A program made the position numbers and the translations under genes. Positions 58,709-64,000 of a stretch of DNA of 64,000 nucleotides are shown one piece after another. Position 1 is the stretch's first letter. Each line of letters begins with the position of its first letter. Origin of the DNA: Barnesiella sp. An22 (lineage in GTDB: Bacteria; Bacteroidota; Bacteroidia; Bacteroidales; Barnesiellaceae); the NCBI RefSeq assembly GCF_002159975.1, contig NZ_NFJR01000004.1, positions 1-64,000 of the forward strand, given 5' to 3'. The notes under the pieces are model-generated. The model was given only the letters and a program-made list of their open reading frames with translations, ran no database searches and had not been told where the DNA came from.

Positions 58709-59956
58709 ATGAAAGAATTTATCTTAACCCAAGAAGAAACCGAACGCACCGTTCTGGTGGGGTTGATTACCAACACCCAGAACGAGGCGAAAGCTAACGA
58801 ATACCTCGACGAACTGGCCTTCCTGGCCGAAACTGCCGGTGCCCAGCCCGTGAAGAAGTTTCTGCAACGGCTCGACACCCCCAACTCCCGCACATTCGTC
58901 GGTGCGGGCAAGTTGGCCGAAATCAAGAATTACATCGACGAGAACGAGATAGGCATGGTCATCTTCGACGACGACCTCTCGGCCAAGCAGGTGCAGAACA
59001 TCGAGAAGGAGCTGCAAGTGAAGATTCTCGACCGCACCAGCCTCATTCTCGACATCTTTGCCAAACGGGCCCAGACGGCCAACGCCAAACGGCAGGTCGA
59101 GCTGGCGCAATACCAGTATCTGCTGCCGCGGCTTACCCGCTTGTGGACGCACCTCGAGCGGCAGCGGGGTGGTATCGGTATGCGTGGTCCCGGTGAGACC
59201 CAGATCGAGACCGACCGTCGTATCATCCTCGACAAGATTTCGCACCTGAAAGAGGAGCTGAAAAGCATCGACCGCCAGAAGAGCATCCAGCGCAAAAACC
59301 GCGGCAAACTGGTGCGCGTGGCGCTGGTGGGCTATACCAACGTGGGCAAGTCGACCCTGATGAACCTGCTGGCCAAGAGCGAGGTCTTTGCCGAGAACAA
59401 GCTCTTTGCCACCCTCGACACCACGGTGCGCAAGGTGATTGTCGACAATCTGCCTTTCCTCCTCTCCGATACCGTAGGGTTCATTCGCAAACTGCCCACC
59501 CACCTGGTCGACTCGTTCAAGTCGACCCTCGACGAGGTTCGCGAGGCCGACCTGCTGCTCCACGTCGTGGACATTTCGCACCCGGCTTTCGAGGAGCAGA
59601 TCGAGGTGGTGAACAAGACCCTGCAAGAGGTGTGCGACTCGGCCGACAAGCCCATGATTCTGGTATTCAACAAAATCGATGCCTTCTCCTACGTCGAGAA
59701 GGCGGCCGACGACCTCACTCCGCGCACCCGCGAAAACATCTCGCTCGACGAGCTGAAAGAGACCTGGATGGCCAAGATGCACGACAACTGCATCTTCATC
59801 TCGGCCCGCAACAAGACCAACATCGACGAGCTGAAGTCGCTGCTCTACCAGCGTGTGAAGGAGATTCACACCACGCGTTTCCCCTACAACGACTTCCTCT
59901 TCCAGCACTACGACGAGATTGCCACCGACAACAACGACGACGAAGGCGCCTCCTGA
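58709..59956 (+). CDS. hflX: GTPase HflX
   Basis: A 415-residue ribosome-associated GTPase that splits stalled 70S ribosomes. It has the N-terminal HflX domain (TFVGAGKLAEIKNYI), a coiled-coil linker (RGGIGMRGPGETQIETDRR), G1 GYTNVGKST (about 209-217), G3 DTVGF and G4 NKID. Precedes the DUF4954 gene by 66 bases on the same strand. Confidence 0.95.
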   Translation: MKEFILTQEETERTVLVGLITNTQNEAKANEYLDELAFLAETAGAQPVKKFLQRLDTPNSRTFVGAGKLAEIKNYIDENEIGMVIFDDDLSAKQVQNIEKELQVKILDRTSLILDIFAKRAQTANAKRQVELAQYQYLLPRLTRLWTHLERQRGGIGMRGPGETQIETDRRIILDKISHLKEELKSIDRQKSIQRKNRGKLVRVALVGYTNVGKSTLMNLLAKSEVFAENKLFATLDTTVRKVIVDNLPFLLSDTVGFIRKLPTHLVDSFKSTLDEVREADLLLHVVDISHPAFEEQIEVVNKTLQEVCDSADKPMILVFNKIDAFSYVEKAADDLTPRTRENISLDELKETWMAKMHDNCIFISARNKTNIDELKSLLYQRVKEIHTTRFPYNDFLFQHYDEIATDNNDDEGAS

Positions 59957-60022
59957 CCGGGGCGCCTCTCTGCCTGAATAATTCACCGGGCTACCTCCTC
60001 CGGCCTCTTAATCTTTGCCAGT

Positions 60023-62026
60023 ATGACGAATTATCGTAAACTCAATGACTCAGAAATCAGCCGGCTCACAGCCCAGGGTTGCGTGGCCGACGACTGGAGC
60101 CAGGTGCTTGTAGCCGAAGGCTTCGTGCCCGAAACCGTTACTCATGTCCGTTTCTCGGGGCAGGTAAGGCTGGGGGTATTTGAAAAAAACTTCGCCTTGC
60201 CGGGCGGACTTACCCGACGTGCCGGGCTGCACCACGTCGCCCTGCACAACTGCACGGTGGGCAACAACACCTTCATCGAGGGGGTGGCCAACTACATCGC
60301 CAACTATCGCATAGGCGACGACTGCTACATCCAGAACGTGAACCTGCTGCTGACCGAGGGAGAGAGCTCCTTCGGCAACGGCACCGAGGTGTCGGTACTC
60401 AACGAGACGGGCGGCCGCGAGGTTCCCATCTACAACCGGCTCTCGGCACAGATGGCCTACCTCATGGCCATGTATCGCCACCGGCCCGACCTCATCGGGC
60501 GGCTCCGGCAGCTGGTGGCCGACTATACCGCCACCGTGACGAGCGACTGCGGCACCATAGGCCGCGGTGTGCATATCGTCAACACGGGGACGATACGCAA
60601 TCTCTGCATCGGCGATGCCTGTCGCATCGACGGCGCCTCGCGTCTCGACAACGGCACCATCAACAGTTGCCCCGAGGCCCCCGTAACCATCGGGGCCAAC
60701 GTCACCGCACAAGACTTCATCATCAGTTCGGGCGCCTGTGTGAGCGACGGCGCGGTGCTGTCGCGCTGCTTCGTGGGGCAAGCCTGCCACCTTTCGCACC
60801 TCTTCTCGGCCCACGACTCGCTCTTCTTCAGCAACTGCCAGGGCGAGAACGGCGAGGCCTGCGCCATCTTTGCCGGCCCCTACACGGTGACCATGCACAA
60901 GTCGAGTCTGCTCATTGCCGGCATGTTCTCGTTCCTGAACGCCGGCAGCGGGTCGAACCAGAGTAACCACATGTACAAACTGGGGCCCATCCACCAGGGT
61001 GTGGTCGAGCGCGGGTCGAAGACCACCAGCGACTCCTACATGCTGTGGCCCGCCAGGATAGGGGCCTTCTCGCTCATCATGGGGCGGCACGTCAACCACC
61101 CCGATACCTCGGGCATGCCCTTCTCCTACCTGATCGAGCACGGCAAGCACTCCTACCTCGTGCCGGGGGCTAACCTCAAGAGCGTGGGCACCATTCGCGA
61201 TGCCCAGAAGTGGCCCAAGCGCGACCGCCGCACCGACCCCGACAAGCTCGACTGCATCAACTTCAACCTGCTCAGCCCCTATACCATCCAGAAGATGCTG
61301 CAAGGCATCGACACCCTGCAGGGGCTCAAGCAGACCTCGGGCGAAACCTCCGAGAGCTACTCGTTCCAGAGTACCACCATCCGGCACGGTTCGCTCGAGA
61401 AGGGGATACACCTCTACACGCTGGCCGTGCACAAGTTCATGGGCAACTCCATCATCAAGCGTCTCGAGGGGGCTCCCTTCGCCGACATCGCCGACCTGCA
61501 CCGCAGGCTGCAACCTACCGACCCGCTGGGCTTGGGCGAGTGGGTGGATCTGGCGGGACTTATCCTGCCCAAACAGGCCGTCGAGGCCGAAATCGACCGC
61601 ATCGTTGGTGACAACCGTTACACCCTCGAGCAGGCCGAAGCCGACTTCCGCGACCTGCACAGCCGCTACTACGACATGGAGTGGACCTGGGTGTGCTCGC
61701 AGATGAGCCGCTGGTATGGGAAGAGTGTCGACCGGTTCACCCCGCAGGACATTGTTACCATCGTGCGGCAGTGGAACGAGTCGGTGGTCGAGCTCGACCG
61801 TCTGCTTTACGACGATGCCCGCAAGGAGTTCTCTATGGTTTCGCGCATCGGCTTCGGTGTCGACGGTTCGGTCAGCCAGCGCGACGGCGACTTCGAGCAG
61901 GTGCGGGGCCAGTTCGAGAGTGACCCCTTCGTCCAGATGGTCTGCCGCCACATCGAGGAGAAAACCACCCTCGGCCACGAACTCATCGGCCGGCTTAACC
62001 GTCTGATTGATAAATTTCCCGGATGA
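60023..62026 (+). CDS. DUF4954-family beta-helix protein
   Basis: A 667-residue cytoplasmic protein of unknown function. Residues 60-400 contain hexapeptide-type left-handed beta-helix turns (LHNCTVGNNTFIEGVANYI, IGDACRIDGASRLDNGTI, IGANVTAQDFIISSGACVSDGAVL), a fold shared with sugar/acyl transferases and translocated nucleotidyltransferases. The C-terminal third is helical. No signal peptide. From memory, the family is largely restricted to Bacteroidota and Spirochaetes. A near-consensus AATCTTTG ends six bases before the ATG, as at 41.7 kb. Confidence 0.8.
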   Translation: MTNYRKLNDSEISRLTAQGCVADDWSQVLVAEGFVPETVTHVRFSGQVRLGVFEKNFALPGGLTRRAGLHHVALHNCTVGNNTFIEGVANYIANYRIGDDCYIQNVNLLLTEGESSFGNGTEVSVLNETGGREVPIYNRLSAQMAYLMAMYRHRPDLIGRLRQLVADYTATVTSDCGTIGRGVHIVNTGTIRNLCIGDACRIDGASRLDNGTINSCPEAPVTIGANVTAQDFIISSGACVSDGAVLSRCFVGQACHLSHLFSAHDSLFFSNCQGENGEACAIFAGPYTVTMHKSSLLIAGMFSFLNAGSGSNQSNHMYKLGPIHQGVVERGSKTTSDSYMLWPARIGAFSLIMGRHVNHPDTSGMPFSYLIEHGKHSYLVPGANLKSVGTIRDAQKWPKRDRRTDPDKLDCINFNLLSPYTIQKMLQGIDTLQGLKQTSGETSESYSFQSTTIRHGSLEKGIHLYTLAVHKFMGNSIIKRLEGAPFADIADLHRRLQPTDPLGLGEWVDLAGLILPKQAVEAEIDRIVGDNRYTLEQAEADFRDLHSRYYDMEWTWVCSQMSRWYGKSVDRFTPQDIVTIVRQWNESVVELDRLLYDDARKEFSMVSRIGFGVDGSVSQRDGDFEQVRGQFESDPFVQMVCRHIEEKTTLGHELIGRLNRLIDKFPG

Positions 62027-62113
62027 GGGAAATAGCGCAATACTGGTATAGGATTGTATTTCGGTTCTAATACCCATCACCCGGCATAACACGGGTTACA
62101 TGTTGCATCCCGT

Positions 62114-62316
62114 CAAGGGGCTGTATCGCCAACAGGCGATGCGGCCCCTTGTGGCATCCGTTGGGTTTTGTCGGTCGGGAAGGGGAGAGGGCGGCGATTA
62201 CGGGCCGGAGAAGTCGGGGCGCGGGAAAATCACCCGGCCGATTTTCCGTTTCAACCCCCATTTTGGTCGGTTCACCGGCAAGTAGTCGGAGAAATAGGAG
62301 GGAGGCAGTAACTTTG
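62114..62316 (+). promoter_or_regulatory. Hairpins and promoter in gap 62027-62346
   Basis: A 38-base hairpin, CAAGGGGC…GCCCCTTG (62114-62151), has a perfect GGCGAT/ATCGCC inner stem, and a second hairpin, GGAAAATC/GATTTTCC (62224-62231 with 62240-62247), follows; neither has a T-run. TAACTTTG (62309-62316) is a -7 element 30 bases before the RND gene. No coding gene is seen in this 320-base gap. Confidence 0.5.
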
Positions 62317-62346
62317 TAACGATTATAAATTTAGTATCTATCACAT

Positions 62347-64000
62347 ATGTTTTCAAAGATCGTACACTTTTCAATCCGAAGGAAGCTGTTTGTGGCCCTG
62401 ACCACCCTGTTGCTTCTGGCGGGCGGCATATACTCCATGCTGACGTTGCCCATCGATGCCGTGCCCGACATCACCAACAACCAGGTGCAGATTGTCACCG
62501 TGTCGCCCACGCTGGCCCCGCAAGAGGTGGAACAGCTCATTACTTTCCCCATCGAGATAGCCATGAGCAACGTGATGAATGTCGAGGAGATACGCTCGGT
62601 ATCGCGTTTCGGGCTGTCGCTTGTGACGGTGGTTTTCAAGGAGGATGTGCCCACGCTGGATGCCCGCCAGTTGGTCAACGAACAGATTCAGATGGTATCG
62701 GGCGAAATCCCGCCGGAACTGGGAACTCCCGAGCTGATGCCTATCACCACCGGTCTGGGCGAGATATACCAGTATGTGCTCAAGGTGGCGCCGGGCTATG
62801 AAGACCGCTACGATGCCATGGAGCTGCGCACCATCCAGGACTGGATTGTGAAACGTCAGCTTTCGGGTATCCCCGGCATTGTCGAAATCAACAGCTTCGG
62901 CGGCTATCTGAAGCAGTACGAGGTGGCTGTCGACCCCGACGCTCTCTATTCGCTCAACATCACGATTGGCGAGGTGTTCGAGGCTTTGAGCCGGAACAAC
63001 CAGAATACGGGCGGCAGCTATATCGAAAAGATAAACCGCGCCTACTACATACGCTCCGAGGGTATGATCAAAGACCTGCACGACGTGGAGCAGATTGTGG
63101 TGACCAACCGGGGCGGTATCCCCATACACATCGGCGATATAGGCCGTGTACAGTTCGGCGCTCCCAAACGCTTCGGTGCCATGACCAAGGATGGCGAGGG
63201 CGAGTGTGTGGGCGGTATCGCCATGATGCTCAAGGGTGCCAATGCCAACGTGGTAACCAAGGAGCTGGAGAAACGGGTGGCCAAGGTGCAGCAGATGTTG
63301 CCTGAGGGAGTGTCGGTCGAGCCCTACTTGAACCGCTCGGAGCTGGTGAACCGGAATATTTCGACCGTGATTCGCAACCTGGTCGAGGGTGCCATCATCG
63401 TATTTCTGGTGCTGATTATCTTCCTGGGCAATGTACGGGCCGGGTTGATTGTCGCATCGGTTATCCCGCTGGCCATGCTCTTTGCCTTTATCCTGATGCG
63501 CATCTTCAACGTCTCGGCCAACCTGATGAGCCTCGGTGCCATCGACTTCGGTATTGTGGTCGATGGGTCCATCGTCATTCTGGAGGGTATCCTGGCCCAC
63601 CTCTACGGGCGGCAGTTGCGCGGTCGCACGCTGTCGCGTGAAGAGATGAACGACGAGGTCGAGAAGGGGGCCGGCCGTGTAGCCCGCAGTGCTACCTTTG
63701 CCGTGCTCATTATCCTGATTGTATTCTTCCCCATACTTACCTTGAGCGGCATCGAGGGCAAATACTTTACGCCGATGGCCAAGACGCTCGTCTTCTGTAT
63801 TATCGGCGCCCTTATCCTGTCGCTTACCTATGTACCCATGATGGCGTCGCTCTGCCTGAAACGGACGATGACCGTGAAGCGGACCTTTGCCGACCGCTTC
63901 TTCGACTGGTTGAACCGCCTCTATCGACGCACGCTCCGCTTCAGCCAGGCCCATGTGTGGGGCACGGTGGCCGCTGCCTTCGTGGCTTTGGTGCTGTCGT
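62347..64000 (+). CDS. CusA/CzcA-family heavy-metal RND efflux pump, cut by window end
   Basis: The frame is open from the ATG at 62347 to the window edge (551 codons seen; full proteins are about 1040). Begins FSKIVHFSIRRKLFVALTT with the first membrane segment, then a periplasmic porter region, then membrane segments 2-6. The proton-relay motif DFGIVVDGSIVILEG keeps both aspartates and the glutamate of CzcA-type pumps. Expected partners (adaptor and outer-membrane channel) would lie beyond the window. Confidence 0.93.
   Translation, partial: MFSKIVHFSIRRKLFVALTTLLLLAGGIYSMLTLPIDAVPDITNNQVQIVTVSPTLAPQEVEQLITFPIEIAMSNVMNVEEIRSVSRFGLSLVTVVFKEDVPTLDARQLVNEQIQMVSGEIPPELGTPELMPITTGLGEIYQYVLKVAPGYEDRYDAMELRTIQDWIVKRQLSGIPGIVEINSFGGYLKQYEVAVDPDALYSLNITIGEVFEALSRNNQNTGGSYIEKINRAYYIRSEGMIKDLHDVEQIVVTNRGGIPIHIGDIGRVQFGAPKRFGAMTKDGEGECVGGIAMMLKGANANVVTKELEKRVAKVQQMLPEGVSVEPYLNRSELVNRNISTVIRNLVEGAIIVFLVLIIFLGNVRAGLIVASVIPLAMLFAFILMRIFNVSANLMSLGAIDFGIVVDGSIVILEGILAHLYGRQLRGRTLSREEMNDEVEKGAGRVARSATFAVLIILIVFFPILTLSGIEGKYFTPMAKTLVFCIIGALILSLTYVPMMASLCLKRTMTVKRTFADRFFDWLNRLYRRTLRFSQAHVWGTVAAAFVALVLS

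Overview
The window is a 64 kb chromosomal stretch from a member of the Bacteroidota, most likely a gut Bacteroidales. I infer something Barnesiella-like, but the genus is not proven. The evidence is: promoters of the TTTG-N19-TAnnTTTG type; the gene order rpsU, tyrosine recombinase, hpf, tRNAs, tuf, tRNA-Trp, secE, nusG, rplKAJL, rpoBC; the cluster DUF6242, DUF6089, uppS, bamA, two skp/ompH genes, murI; and accessory genes of a kind known from Bacteroides mobilizable elements. The backbone is fairly GC-rich with strong codon bias, which creates many long false antisense frames.

Layout. 0.1-4.1 kb: a tripartite efflux operon (TolC, HlyD, 14-TM MFS). 4.2-6.9 kb: a GIY-YIG protein, a membrane/cytidylate-kinase-like fusion, and tRNA-Gly and tRNA-Leu. 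7.0-11.0 kb (minus): pyrE, SRPBCC protein, argH, aldo/keto reductase, and a Rieske-like lipoprotein lacking the usual histidines. 11.0-13.1 kb (minus): prmC-recX-comF, divergent from ribD. 14.5-22.9 kb (plus): an envelope-biogenesis cluster ending in murI and an orphan S4-domain protein. 23.1-26.7 kb (minus): YeiH-type transporter, gamma-carbonic-anhydrase-like protein and aminopeptidase P. 27.0-41.6 kb (plus): the translation/transcription core. 41.7-51.5 kb: a phosphoesterase lipoprotein, a zinc ABC pair without a permease, GNAT, Lrp, trpS, a CDF exporter, dprA, a thioesterase and a C45-type hydrolase. 51.8-53.15 kb: an AT-rich scar of a mobilizable element (mob remnant, lincosamide nucleotidyltransferase, truncated macrolide-efflux gene) beside tRNA-Asp. 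53.5-64 kb: asnA, DUF2156 protein, a zinc metalloprotease, hflX, DUF4954 protein, and a CzcA/CusA-type RND pump cut by the window end.

Most of the window is conserved housekeeping sequence. The observations I rate highest are: strong Shine-Dalgarno sequences at hpf and nusG in a phylum that normally does not use them, close to the gene for bS21; a terminator-like hairpin touching the 5' end of tRNA-Trp; a perfect palindrome over the zinc-operon promoter; the degraded resistance element; the all-cysteine Rieske-like lipoprotein; and the membrane/kinase fusion. I found no CRISPR array and no complete phage or defence island. All family assignments come from reading motifs and from memory; no database search was run.
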